From the NCBI GenBank assembly GCA_937967375.1, contig CALCJF010000033.1:50077-114076 (forward strand): a DNA stretch of 64,000 nt, given 5' to 3'. This document shows positions 26,904 through 35,515 of the stretch, piece after piece (position 1 is the stretch's first letter; each line of letters opens with the position of its first letter). The DNA is from an uncultured Leucobacter sp. (GTDB lineage: Bacteria > Actinomycetota > Actinomycetes > Actinomycetales > Microbacteriaceae). The notes beneath the pieces are model-generated. The model worked only from the letters and a program-made list of their open reading frames with translations. It was not told the origin of the DNA and ran no database searches. Made by a program: the position numbers and the translations under genes.

Positions 26904-27892
26904 CGCTGGGTGTCCTTTCCGACGGTGCGCGGGCCGATCGTGCTGAAGAGGCGTGCGAAGATTCCGGGCCTGCCGAGCAGCGCGCGCGAGCGCTGGTCGA
27001 CGAGATCGCGCAGGCCATCGCCGATCATGTTCAGCGCGAGCACGGTCACGATCAGAAAGATGCTCGTGAGCACGATCATCTGCGGCGACTGCATGATCAC
27101 GGCCTTGCCGTCGTAGAGAATGTTGCCCCAGCTGGCCTGCGGCGCGGGCACGCCTGCGCCGAGAAAGCTCATCGCGGCCTCGGTGATGACCGATTCGGCG
27201 AAGGTGAAGGTCGACTGCACGACGAGCACCGAGAGGGTGTTCGGCAGAATGTGCTTCCACATGATGTGCAGCATGCCGGCGCCCTGCATGGTGCTCGCGG
27301 TCACGAAGGTCTCTTGCGTGATCGCGAGGGCGCGCGAGCGCACGAGGCGAGCGATGCCGGGTGTGTAGACGATGGTCAGCGCAATGACGAGGTTTGTGAC
27401 GCTCGGGCCGAGCGCGGCCGCGAGGGCGACGGCGAGCAGAATCGCGGGGATCGCCATGAGGCCGTCACAGATGCGCATCAGCACGGCGTCGAGCGCGCTG
27501 TTGAAAACGGCGGCGACGCCGATGATCGTGCCGAGCACGCCGCTGACGGCGGCGACGACGAAGCCAACGATCAGCGAGGTCGAGGCGCCCGAGACGATGC
27601 GGGCGAAGAGGTCGCGACCAAAGGGATCGGTGCCGAAGATGTGCTCTGCCGATGGCGGCTTGAGTCGGTTGACGGGGTCGACCGCGAGCGGGTCGAGGTG
27701 CAGAAGCGGCGGCACCACGTACGAGATCACGAAGATGAACAGAATGATCAGCAGACCGACCATGAGCTGCGTGTTGCCGAGCATGCGCTGCCACAGCGTG
27801 AGGCGCTGGTGCGGCTGTGCCGGTCGCATCGAGAGCATCTGCGTGCTCGGCACTTCGTTCGAGCTGGTCGAGGGCGATTCGGGGCTGGGCAT
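26900..27892 (-). CDS. Oligopeptide ABC transporter permease, DppC-type
   Basis: 330 residues with an N-terminal cytoplasmic tail rich in Ser/Pro (about 1-35), a first helix, then the conserved periplasmic segment HIFGTDPFGRDLFARI and five further helices. The last part (GAGVPAPQASWGNILYDG) is typical of DppC/OppC. The start ATG overlaps the DppB stop in a TGATG arrangement, and its own stop overlaps the ATPase start. It forms the channel together with the DppB-like subunit. Confidence 0.92.
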   Translation of the reverse strand: MPSPESPSTSSNEVPSTQMLSMRPAQPHQRLTLWQRMLGNTQLMVGLLIILFIFVISYVVPPLLHLDPLAVDPVNRLKPPSAEHIFGTDPFGRDLFARIVSGASTSLIVGFVVAAVSGVLGTIIGVAAVFNSALDAVLMRICDGLMAIPAILLAVALAAALGPSVTNLVIALTIVYTPGIARLVRSRALAITQETFVTASTMQGAGMLHIMWKHILPNTLSVLVVQSTFTFAESVITEAAMSFLGAGVPAPQASWGNILYDGKAVIMQSPQMIVLTSIFLIVTVLALNMIGDGLRDLVDQRSRALLGRPGIFARLFSTIGPRTVGKDTQR

Positions 27893-28845
27893 CACTTTGC
27901 CTTTCCGACGCGAACCCGCGGGTCGACGATGCCGTAGAGCAGGTCGATGATCAGGTTGGTGAGCAAGTAGATGAGGGTGATGAAGAGGATCACGCCCTGA
28001 ATGACCGGGTAGTCGCGGCGCGAGATCGCATTGATCAGCAGCTGGCCGAGGCCGGGAATATTGAAAATGGTCTCGGTCACGGCGGCACCGGTGACGAGCG
28101 ATCCCAGCGAGAGCCCCACGATGGTGAGCACCGGCAGGCTCGCGTTCTTCAGCGTGTGCGTGAAGAGCAGGCGTCGCTCGGTGACCCCGCGCGAGCGGGC
28201 GGCATCGATGTAGTCGGCGTTCAGCACGTCGAGCACCGCCGCGCGGGTGGTGCGGGCGATGAGTGCCGCGGTGATCGCGCCAAGCGCGATGCCGGGCATG
28301 AGCAGTGTGCGCAGGCCCTCGCCGAAGTTCTCGAAGGGGTTGATGTAGCCCGAGATCGGCAGCCAGCGCAGGCTGAGCCCGAAGATGAGCATCATGGCGA
28401 GAGCGAGCACGAAGCTCGGCACCGTCATGCCGATCAGCGTGAACGCGTTCACCGACTTGTCGAGCACGCCGTCGCGGTAGCGTGCGGCGAGGGTGCCGAA
28501 GGGCACGGCGAGAAGCACGGCGACGAGGATCGCGATGATCGCGAGCTGAATGGTCGGCACGGCGTTGTCGCCGATCGCTTCGACGACGCTCTTGTTCAGA
28601 AAGTATGAGTTGCCCAGGTTGCCTGTGAGCACGCCGCCGACCCACTTGAGGTACTGCATGACGATGGGGGCGTCGAGCCCCATCGAGGCGTGCAGCGCGG
28701 CGACCGCCTCGTCCGAGGCCTTCTCGCCCAGAATGCGGCGGGCGGGGTCGCCGGGGGTCAGGTGAATCAGCGAGAAGATCACCACAGACACGACGAACAG
28801 CACGGGGATCAGGCTGAGCAGTCTGCGCAAGATGAATCTGAGCAT
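27892..28845 (-). CDS. Oligopeptide ABC transporter permease, DppB-type
   Basis: 317 residues. The N-terminus MLRFILRRLLSLIPVLF and the motif HLTPGDPARRI are diagnostic of DppB/OppB. The EAA-type coupling loop (DYIDAARSRGVTERRLL) is intact. A longer frame begins at 28944, but ATG 28845 gives the conserved N-terminus. It lies about 110 bases downstream of the substrate-binding protein gene, and the other transporter genes follow with overlaps. Confidence 0.92.
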   Translation of the reverse strand: MLRFILRRLLSLIPVLFVVSVVIFSLIHLTPGDPARRILGEKASDEAVAALHASMGLDAPIVMQYLKWVGGVLTGNLGNSYFLNKSVVEAIGDNAVPTIQLAIIAILVAVLLAVPFGTLAARYRDGVLDKSVNAFTLIGMTVPSFVLALAMMLIFGLSLRWLPISGYINPFENFGEGLRTLLMPGIALGAITAALIARTTRAAVLDVLNADYIDAARSRGVTERRLLFTHTLKNASLPVLTIVGLSLGSLVTGAAVTETIFNIPGLGQLLINAISRRDYPVIQGVILFITLIYLLTNLIIDLLYGIVDPRVRVGKAK

Positions 28846-28956
28846 CGGGTTTCCGGTCGTAGAGAGTGGCAAGAGGATCGGTCGCCCCGCGAGGAGGGGC
28901 GACCGCAGCCTAGGGGTGCGCAGGCGCCTGATGGGCCCGCACACCCCGAGACACTA

Positions 28957-30585
28957 TTACTTCCAGTGGGCGTTCCACCACACGAAGCGACCGTCGAACC
29001 AGGGCAGCTCGAGATCTTTGTTCGCGGCGTACACGTTGTGCGCATCGCCGATGCGGCTCATGGGGCGAGTCTCTTCGATCCATGCCTGCATCTCGTCGTA
29101 CATCGCGCTCGCGTCGGCCTGGGTGGGCGCGCTGCGGAACTTTGCGAGCAGCGCCTGCAGCTCGGGGCCGTCGAAGTAGCCGGCGCGGGTCGGCAGGAAG
29201 CCGATGGTCTGCGTCGGGTCTAGCTCGGTGCCGAACGGGAAGACTACGAAGTCCCACTCGTCGCGGCGCTCGCGGTACTTCTCGCTGAACGCGCCCCACT
29301 CATAGGCGTCGAGGGTCGCGTCGACGCCCATGGCCTTCAGCTGCTCGACCACGACGACCGCCGAGTTGTATGCCTCTGAGTAGTCCTTATTCGCGAGCAC
29401 CACGGTCGGGCTGCCGTCGTAGCCGCCCTCGGCGAGCATCTCCTTCGCCTTCTCGACGTCGGCCTGGTTGAAGTCGGCCTTGCCGACCTCGGTGTCCCAG
29501 ATCGCCTTCTGCCCGAGGGTCATGTTGTGGTGCACGAGGTCGTAGAGATCCTTCGAGCCGACCGCCGCAAGCATGATCGGGTCGCGGTCGAGGCCCGTGT
29601 TGATCGCCTGGCGGTTGATCACGTTCGAGAACGGGCTCGAGGGGTCGTCGCTGTAGACCAGGTTGATCGGGCCAACCATGTAGGTGTCGAGCACCAGGTT
29701 CGGGTCGTCTTTGAACTGGTCGAGGCTGTCGAACGGCAGCTCGGTGGTTGCGTCGTACTGGCCCGACTGCAGCCCGAGGGTGCGGGTCGAGGCGTCGGCG
29801 ACGAAGTTGAAGACGACCTGATCGAGCTGCGCGTGCTTCGCACCGCCGCGTCCGCTCGAGGGGGTGTCGAGCGACTGGTAGTCGTCCCACTTCTCGATCA
29901 CGATCTTCTGATCGGCATCCCACTCGGCGAACTTGTAGGGGCCGGTGCCGATGATGTCGGCGACGTCGGTGATCGGCGAATCGCCGACCTTTTCGATGAC
30001 CTCGCTCGGCATCACGGCCGGAAACGCGGTGCCAACCTGCGAGAGGTAGAGCAGGTGCAGGAAGCTCGGGGCGGGCACTGTCAGCTTGACGGTGCGGTCG
30101 TCAACCTTCGACCACTCGGCACCGGCGAAGGCATCGACTGCTGCGACCGAGACGCGCAGCCAGCGGTTCATCGACGCGACGACATCGTCGGCATCCAGGT
30201 CGCTGCCGTCTTGAAACTTCACGCCGTCGCGCAGCACGAAGGTGTACTCGGTATTGTCGGCGTTCGCCTCGAACGATTCAGCGAGCATGGGCTGCGCCTG
30301 AAGGTTCTCGTCAGTCGTCACGAGCGTCTCGAAGATGGGGCTTGCGATCTCGCCCATGATCGAGTCGGTCGAGATCTGCGGATCCATGCTCTCGGGCTGC
30401 GCCGGGGTGACGAGGTTCACGACGTTCTTGCTCGCATCGCCGGCGCCCGAGTCGCCGCCCGAGGCACAGCCTGCGAGCAGCATCGCTCCGGCGGTGAACA
30501 GCGCGGCTCCCGAAGCGAGGCGGCGCGCCGTGCTCCTGGCATTCCGGGCGCCGGGGCCCGGGGTGTCGGTGTGTTGGTGTGGCAT
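28957..30585 (-). CDS. Oligopeptide ABC transporter substrate-binding lipoprotein (SBP family 5)
   Basis: 542 residues. A lipoprotein signal ends in LAGC with the lipidated Cys at about residue 40. The mature part is an SBP_bac_5 (DppA/OppA-like) protein, with NLVTPAQPESMDPQ at its start and TEYTFVLRDGVKFQDG in the first third. ATG 30585 follows GAAAGG; upstream residues in the same frame are not conserved. It captures the peptide-like substrate outside the membrane. The gene follows the S51 peptidase gene after 11 bases, so both belong to one operon. Confidence 0.92.
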   Translation of the reverse strand: MPHQHTDTPGPGARNARSTARRLASGAALFTAGAMLLAGCASGGDSGAGDASKNVVNLVTPAQPESMDPQISTDSIMGEIASPIFETLVTTDENLQAQPMLAESFEANADNTEYTFVLRDGVKFQDGSDLDADDVVASMNRWLRVSVAAVDAFAGAEWSKVDDRTVKLTVPAPSFLHLLYLSQVGTAFPAVMPSEVIEKVGDSPITDVADIIGTGPYKFAEWDADQKIVIEKWDDYQSLDTPSSGRGGAKHAQLDQVVFNFVADASTRTLGLQSGQYDATTELPFDSLDQFKDDPNLVLDTYMVGPINLVYSDDPSSPFSNVINRQAINTGLDRDPIMLAAVGSKDLYDLVHHNMTLGQKAIWDTEVGKADFNQADVEKAKEMLAEGGYDGSPTVVLANKDYSEAYNSAVVVVEQLKAMGVDATLDAYEWGAFSEKYRERRDEWDFVVFPFGTELDPTQTIGFLPTRAGYFDGPELQALLAKFRSAPTQADASAMYDEMQAWIEETRPMSRIGDAHNVYAANKDLELPWFDGRFVWWNAHWK

Positions 30586-30596
30586 GCTGTGCCTTT

Positions 30597-31889
30597 CTAG
30601 CTGGTGGGTGAAAGAGGGATGATCGAGAGACAGAGTTCGGCGAAGCCGCCGGGCCGAGTCCACGTGGTGCGCGAGTCTCGCCGCAACGAGATGCTGAACT
30701 CGGACGCGGCAGCCAGCTCGGTGGTGCCTGTGGTGGCCGAAGCTGTCAGGCCGGGCGAGGCGAGCAGCCCCTGTGCGAGCCGCAGCAACTCGATGCCGCG
30801 ATCCTCGCCCCAAATATCGATGACAGGCTTTGGTGCCTCGCTGGTACCTGGTGCGAAAAGGATCTCGGCCGCGCGGCTGGTCTCGCCCGCGGCGAAGTCG
30901 TAGCGATCGCCGGCGGTCAGATGGCTCCAGCGCACGCCCATCACCGACTTGTCGTGTGCGCCGTCGTCGAACTCTGCTTCGCTGATGTCGAGCATCGAGA
31001 CGCCGCCCGAGCCGATGACCTCGCCCGTGCGGTCGGCGCGCGAGTACACGAGGGCGGTGTGCTCATCGACGCCGATGGCGAGACGCTCGTTCGTGTCGTG
31101 GGCGAGGCGGATCGCGCGGGGCACGCGCCCCCACTCGTTGAAGTGCGAGTCGAGCAGCCCCTCGCCGAAGAAGCCGAGGCCGCCGGTCTCGATGTAGCGC
31201 AGCCGGTCGTCGTCTTCGTAGCCCGGCGTCGCGCCGTGTTGCCAGGCCGCGCGGCTCGTGCCGCCGCTCACCATCGGCGCCGCCTGCTGCACCGCGAGCC
31301 CGGCGCTCGTGCCGGCGACGACACCGCCGCGGTCGAGCACCTCGCGAAGCGCTCGCATCACCGCGGTGTCGCGGCGATCGCCGAATGGGGGCAGACCGGG
31401 GCGGGCGCTCTCGAAGAGCGCAAGCACGTAATGGGTCTGGTCGCCGCCGCCGAGAAAGACGCCGTCGCACGAGCGCACGAGCTCGGCGATCTGCTCGCTT
31501 CTCGCCGAGCCGCGGTGGTAGCTCGAGCCTTCGTAGCTCGGTTCGGACGAAGCGCCGACCGGAATCGGCACGCCGACTGCCCCGTGGCGAGCGAAGAGTT
31601 CGACGTAGTAGCGGCCGTCGGCCTCGTCGTTCTCTTCGGTGCCCGATGCGGCGGCATCTGCTGACTCGGCCGGCTCTGAGGCGGTGGTGAGAATCGCGAT
31701 GCGGGGTGCGCCGCCCAGGGCGCCGCGGCCGTTGCTGCGCTCGTTGCGCCCGCTCGCCGCGAGTTCGACGACGCGCTGCAGAATCTCGGCGCTCTCATCG
31801 AGGGCACCGCCGATGAGCACGAGGGTGCCCGCTGCGCTCGCCTGAAGACGCGGGGCGTTCCAGGCGTGGTGCGACGGCACTCGGGTCAC
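30597..31889 (-). CDS. Peptidase S51 family, cyanophycinase-like
   Basis: 430 residues. The S51 serine nucleophile is in GTSAG (Ser195), preceded by FLGGGDQTHY and followed by DSHFNEWGR, as in cyanophycinase. Such enzymes cut beta-linked aspartyl-arginine polymer or isoaspartyl peptides. The C-terminal ~130 residues extend beyond the usual S51 core and may form an extra domain. GTG 31889 is the start, with GAGGAGGA close upstream. It is the first gene of the leftward uptake operon. No secretion signal is evident, so it probably acts inside the cell on imported peptides. Confidence 0.85.
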   Translation of the reverse strand: MTRVPSHHAWNAPRLQASAAGTLVLIGGALDESAEILQRVVELAASGRNERSNGRGALGGAPRIAILTTASEPAESADAAASGTEENDEADGRYYVELFARHGAVGVPIPVGASSEPSYEGSSYHRGSARSEQIAELVRSCDGVFLGGGDQTHYVLALFESARPGLPPFGDRRDTAVMRALREVLDRGGVVAGTSAGLAVQQAAPMVSGGTSRAAWQHGATPGYEDDDRLRYIETGGLGFFGEGLLDSHFNEWGRVPRAIRLAHDTNERLAIGVDEHTALVYSRADRTGEVIGSGGVSMLDISEAEFDDGAHDKSVMGVRWSHLTAGDRYDFAAGETSRAAEILFAPGTSEAPKPVIDIWGEDRGIELLRLAQGLLASPGLTASATTGTTELAAASEFSISLRRDSRTTWTRPGGFAELCLSIIPLSPTS

Positions 31890-31948
31890 GATTCCTCCTC
31901 AGTGAAGTGATCGAATCATTACACAACTCGGAGTCAACTGCAATTGGT

Positions 31949-31962
31949 GAAACAAACATTTC
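31949..31962. promoter_or_regulatory. Putative RpiR operator, site 1
   Basis: GAAACAAACATTTC, matching site 2 (GAAATAAATATTTC) at 12 of 14 positions. It lies in the AT-rich region between the divergent S51 and M20 genes. Inferred binding site for the RpiR regulator encoded at 33383. Confidence 0.5.
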
Positions 31963-32034
31963 TGCGGTTCTTTCCTGTCGAAAAACCGCTTGTCGGCCAG
32001 TGTTTCATTGGGAAGTAGCCCCGTCGACCATCTT

Positions 32035-32048
32035 GAAATAAATATTTC
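32035..32048. promoter_or_regulatory. Putative RpiR operator, site 2
   Basis: GAAATA-AA-TATTTC, with perfect 6-base arms. It overlaps a second near-palindrome TTTCC-AAT-GGAAA ending at 32057. It is 86 bases from site 1 and 64 bases before the M20 peptidase start. Confidence 0.5.
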
Positions 32049-32111
32049 CAATGGAAACAGAAGTGATAAACATGTAATGTTCGTTGCAATCTGATCAGAA
32101 GAAGGAGCAAC

Positions 32112-33344
32112 GTGGATTTCGCACACGAGATGCTGCGCCGGGCGGCCGCCGCGAATGCGCAGTACATCGCAGACCTCGGCTCCCTCGTCGGGATCGACTC
32201 TGGATCGTACGACCCAGAGGGCGTCAGCCGAGCAGCAGACTGGGTGGCAGCGCGACTTGCGATCCTCGGCTTCGAAGTGGAACGGCATTCCCCCGAGCCT
32301 GACCCGCTGACCGGGGCACCCGTGTATGGCGATGCGGTAGTGGGTCGCCGCGTCGGCACCGGATCGGGCCGTATCGTGCTGTTCGCGCATCTCGACACCG
32401 TGTTTGCGTCCGGCGACGCGGCCCTACGACCGTTCTCGATCGACGAGCGCGGGCTCGCCCACGGCCCGGGCGTGACCGACGACAAGGCCGGCGTGGTGGC
32501 GAGCCTGCACGCCGCCGAACACCTCATCGCCGAGGGTAGTGAGCGCTACCGCGAGCTCGTGCTCGTGTTCACGCCCGACGAAGAGATCGGCTCGCCCTAC
32601 GGTCGCACCGTGCTCGAGGCAGCCGTGCAAGGCGCCGACGTCGCCCTCTGCCTCGAGTGCGCGCGAGAGAACGGCGACCTCGTCGGATCGCGCAAGGGCG
32701 TGATCGATCTCGAGATCGAAGTGCTGGGCCTCGCCGCGCACTCAGGCATCGAACCAGAGCGCGGCGCGCACGCAGGGCTCGAGGCAGCGCACCTGACGGT
32801 GTTCTTGCAGTCGCTCGCCGACCTGCCTGCCGGGGTGACGGTCAACGTGGGCGTGCTGCGCGCCGGGGAGCGCTTGAACATCGTTCCCGATCGCGCAAGC
32901 CTCTCGGTCGAGATGCGCGCGCCACGGCAAGAAGATCTCACCAGACTGCTCGCGGCGATCCGCGAACGCGTCGCCGCACCCGTGGTGCGCGGCACGACGG
33001 CCTCGATCGTCGGCCTCGAAGACTGCCCGCCGATGGAGCAGACCGTGGCGGGCACGGCGATCGGGCGCATCGCCGCAGAACTGGCCGACACGCTCGGCTT
33101 CACCGTGCGCCTCGCGGCAACCGGAGGGGTCTCAGACGCGAACCGCGTCTCGGCGCTCGGGGTGCCCACTCTCGACGGTATGGGGCCGGTGGGTGGCGGA
33201 GACCACACGCCCGGTGAGTGGCTCGACATCGCATCGGTGCCGCAGCGGGTCGCACTGCTCGCCGCGCTCATTGATACACTCGGCGCAGCGAGCAACCTCG
33301 GAGCCGAGGCCGCCGGGGTTCGCCGCGCTGTCGCATCGGAGTGA
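32112..33344 (+). CDS. M20 family metallopeptidase (carboxypeptidase G2-like)
   Basis: 410 residues of the M20/ArgE/CPG2 family of dinuclear zinc hydrolases. Zinc and catalytic residues are visible: FAHLDTV (His93), GPGVTDDKAG and TPDEEIGS (Glu157/158). The C-terminal GGGDHTPGEW supplies another ligand. Members release amino acids from dipeptides or N-acyl amino acids. GTG 32112 follows AAGGAG. It is divergent from the S51/transporter operon and overlaps the frame of the RpiR gene by a few bases at its end, indicating one unit with the regulator. It likely finishes breakdown of dipeptides released by the neighbours. Confidence 0.88.
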   Translation: MDFAHEMLRRAAAANAQYIADLGSLVGIDSGSYDPEGVSRAADWVAARLAILGFEVERHSPEPDPLTGAPVYGDAVVGRRVGTGSGRIVLFAHLDTVFASGDAALRPFSIDERGLAHGPGVTDDKAGVVASLHAAEHLIAEGSERYRELVLVFTPDEEIGSPYGRTVLEAAVQGADVALCLECARENGDLVGSRKGVIDLEIEVLGLAAHSGIEPERGAHAGLEAAHLTVFLQSLADLPAGVTVNVGVLRAGERLNIVPDRASLSVEMRAPRQEDLTRLLAAIRERVAAPVVRGTTASIVGLEDCPPMEQTVAGTAIGRIAAELADTLGFTVRLAATGGVSDANRVSALGVPTLDGMGPVGGGDHTPGEWLDIASVPQRVALLAALIDTLGAASNLGAEAAGVRRAVASE

Positions 33345-33382
33345 TTCGATCAGCTCTGAAACCCGCGAATGGAGGTTGTCTC

Positions 33383-34276
33383 GTGAACGCTGAGACGCAC
33401 CGCGCTGCACCGCAGCGAGACACCGAGGATTCGGTGGCGGCGAGGATCCGCGAGCGCATGGGGGAGTGCACCCCGTCGGAGCGCAAGGTCGCTCGTACGC
33501 TGCTTGCCACCTACCCGGTTGCCGGCTTCGAGACGGTTGCGGGTCTCGCCGAAATCGCGGGAGTCAGTGGGGCGACCGTCGTGCGGTTCACCACGCGGCT
33601 CGGCTACCGAGGTTTTCCCGACTTTCGCCGCGCGCTTCGAGTTGAACTCGAGCAGCGGGGTGCCTCGCCGGCGGCGCTCTACGAGCGAACCAGCTCGAGG
33701 CGTGCCGCGCGGGGCGGCAAGCTCGCCGACCTGGCGGAGCCGGCGGCCGAAGACCTGCGCTCGACGTTTGCGGGCCTCTCGGAGCACGACTTCAACACGA
33801 CGCTCGAGGCGCTCGCCGCGCCGCGCAACAGGCTGTGGATCGTCGGCGGGCGCTACAGCAACTTTCTTGCTCAGTACCTCGCGGCCAGCCTGCAGCAGCT
33901 GCGCACCGGCGTGAGCATGGTGCCAGAGATGGCGAGCCTGCGCGCGGCGACGATGGCCGACTTCGGTTCGAAAGACGTGCTCATCGCGTTCGATTTCAGG
34001 CGCTACGAGGCCTCGACCCGCGAACTCGTGATGCTCGCAAAGGCGCGCCGAGCGAGCGTCGTGGTCGTCACCGATCAGTGGCTCTCGCCCTGCGCGCCCG
34101 AAGCCGACGCGGTGCTGACGAGCGTGGCCTCAGAGCGCGGCACCTTCGACTCCGTCGTGCCGGTCATGGCGATGATCGAGGCGATCTTTGAGGCGCTACT
34201 CGTGCGCATCGGTGAGCCGGCGCGCGACCGCATCGCGCGCATCGAAGAGACGGCGCAGCGCCTCGACCTGCTCTAA
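33383..34276 (+). CDS. RpiR/MurR family transcriptional regulator
   Basis: 297 residues. The N-terminal HTH_6 domain (about 15-90) includes VAGLAEIAGVSGATVVRF, and a C-terminal SIS domain follows (RLWIVGGRYSNFLAQYL). SIS domains usually bind phosphosugars, but RpiR proteins near peptide operons also occur. GTG 33383 is preferred because GGAGG lies 7 bases upstream; a GTG at 33341 lacks a ribosome site. It likely controls the divergent peptide-utilisation operon through the palindromes at 31949 and 32035. Confidence 0.87.
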   Translation: MNAETHRAAPQRDTEDSVAARIRERMGECTPSERKVARTLLATYPVAGFETVAGLAEIAGVSGATVVRFTTRLGYRGFPDFRRALRVELEQRGASPAALYERTSSRRAARGGKLADLAEPAAEDLRSTFAGLSEHDFNTTLEALAAPRNRLWIVGGRYSNFLAQYLAASLQQLRTGVSMVPEMASLRAATMADFGSKDVLIAFDFRRYEASTRELVMLAKARRASVVVVTDQWLSPCAPEADAVLTSVASERGTFDSVVPVMAMIEAIFEALLVRIGEPARDRIARIEETAQRLDLL

Positions 34277-34299
34277 GGCGAGGCCGCGGGCTGACGCAG

Positions 34300-35310
34300 T
34301 TACGGGCGCAGCAGCCCGACCGCGTCGTAGACCTTCGCGAGGGTCGCCGAGGCGAGCTCGTTCGCGCGATCCGCGCCGCGAGCCAGCAGGCGGTCGAGTT
34401 CGGCGGGGTCTGCCATGAGCTCCTCGGTGCGCTCGCGCACGGGCGTCAGCGACGCATCGACCACCTCGGCGACGGCCTTCTTCAGGTGCCCGTAGCCGAG
34501 ACCCGAGAACTCATCGACGATCGAGTCGATCGTGCGACCCGACAGCACCGAGAAGATGGTGAGCAGGTTCGAGACACCCGGCTTCGCCTGGCGGTCGAAA
34601 CGAATCTCGTTGTCATCATCGGTGACGGCGCGCATGATCTTCTTGGTCGTCACGTTCGCGGGGTCGAGCACCTTGATGAGCCCGGCCTCGGTCTCGGCCG
34701 ACTTCGACATCTTCGCGGTCGGGTTCTGCAGGTCGTAGATCTTCGCCGTCTCCTTGGCGATGTGCGCCTCGGGCACCACGAAGGTCTCGCCGAAGCGAGA
34801 GTTGAAGCGCGTCGCGAGGTCGCGCGTCAGCTCAACATGCTGGCGCTGATCCTCGCCCACCGGAACGCTCGCGGCCTGGTACAGCAGAATGTCGGCGGCC
34901 ATCAGAATCGGGTACGTGAAGAGTCCGACCGACGAGGCATCGGCGCCGTTCTTTTGCGACTTGTCTTTGAACTGCGTCATGCGGCTCGCCTCGCCGAAGC
35001 CCGTGATCGTGTTCAGCACCCAGGCCAGCTCGGCGTGAGCCGACACCTGCGACTGCACGAACAGCGTCGACTTGTCGGGGTCGATGCCGGCGGCGATGTA
35101 CTGGGCGGCCGTGCGGCGGGTGCGCATCACGAGATCAGCGGGATCCTGCGGCACGGTGATCGCGTGCAGGTTCACGACGCAGAAGATCGCGTCGTAGTCC
35201 TCTTGCATCTGGGTCCACTGGCTGAGCGCACCGATGTAGTTGCCGAGCTGCAGCGAGTCGCTCGAGGGCTGCATGCCGCTGAAGAGCGTGGGCTTTGCGG
35301 GGGTAGTCAT
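34300..35310 (-). CDS. trpS: Tryptophanyl-tRNA synthetase
   Basis: 336 residues, standard length for the class I enzyme that charges tRNA-Trp in the cytoplasm. The HIGH-type signature is SLQLGNYIGAL near residue 20 and the KMSKS loop is intact (AKMSKSAETE, about residue 197). MTQFKDKSQKNG is also conserved. A GAAAGAAG ribosome site precedes ATG 35310. It is convergent with the RpiR gene and stands alone; no leader peptide or T-box was seen upstream. Confidence 0.95.
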   Translation of the reverse strand: MTTPAKPTLFSGMQPSSDSLQLGNYIGALSQWTQMQEDYDAIFCVVNLHAITVPQDPADLVMRTRRTAAQYIAAGIDPDKSTLFVQSQVSAHAELAWVLNTITGFGEASRMTQFKDKSQKNGADASSVGLFTYPILMAADILLYQAASVPVGEDQRQHVELTRDLATRFNSRFGETFVVPEAHIAKETAKIYDLQNPTAKMSKSAETEAGLIKVLDPANVTTKKIMRAVTDDDNEIRFDRQAKPGVSNLLTIFSVLSGRTIDSIVDEFSGLGYGHLKKAVAEVVDASLTPVRERTEELMADPAELDRLLARGADRANELASATLAKVYDAVGLLRP

Positions 35311-35399
35311 GGGATTCTTCTTTCAAGTTTCAAAGTTGTGAGCCGGTGCGGCGTATCCGTGTTTCCCCGCATGGCCGGGCCTGGCGGGAGCTTCGGCAA

Positions 35400-35484
35400 G
35401 GCCAAAGCGGATGGATCTGCGGCAACAATCGGAAGCGTTGTCCCGGCGTGCACTTGGTTGGGGCCGAAGCGGATGGATCTGCGG
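35400..35484. repeat. Direct repeat pair between trpS and xthA
   Basis: A 23-base unit, GGCC(A/G)AAGCGGATGGATCTGCGG, occurs at 35400-35422 and 35462-35484, 62 bases apart with one mismatch. It lies in the ~205-base gap upstream of trpS, which holds no convincing gene. Confidence 0.7.
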
Positions 35485-35515
35485 TGCCAAATCCCTACCC
35501 CACGCCGGCTGAGCG

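Noticed and set aside
25164..27116. 650-codon open frame on the plus strand
   Set aside because: Antisense shadow of the ABC ATPase and permease genes with no recognisable domain.
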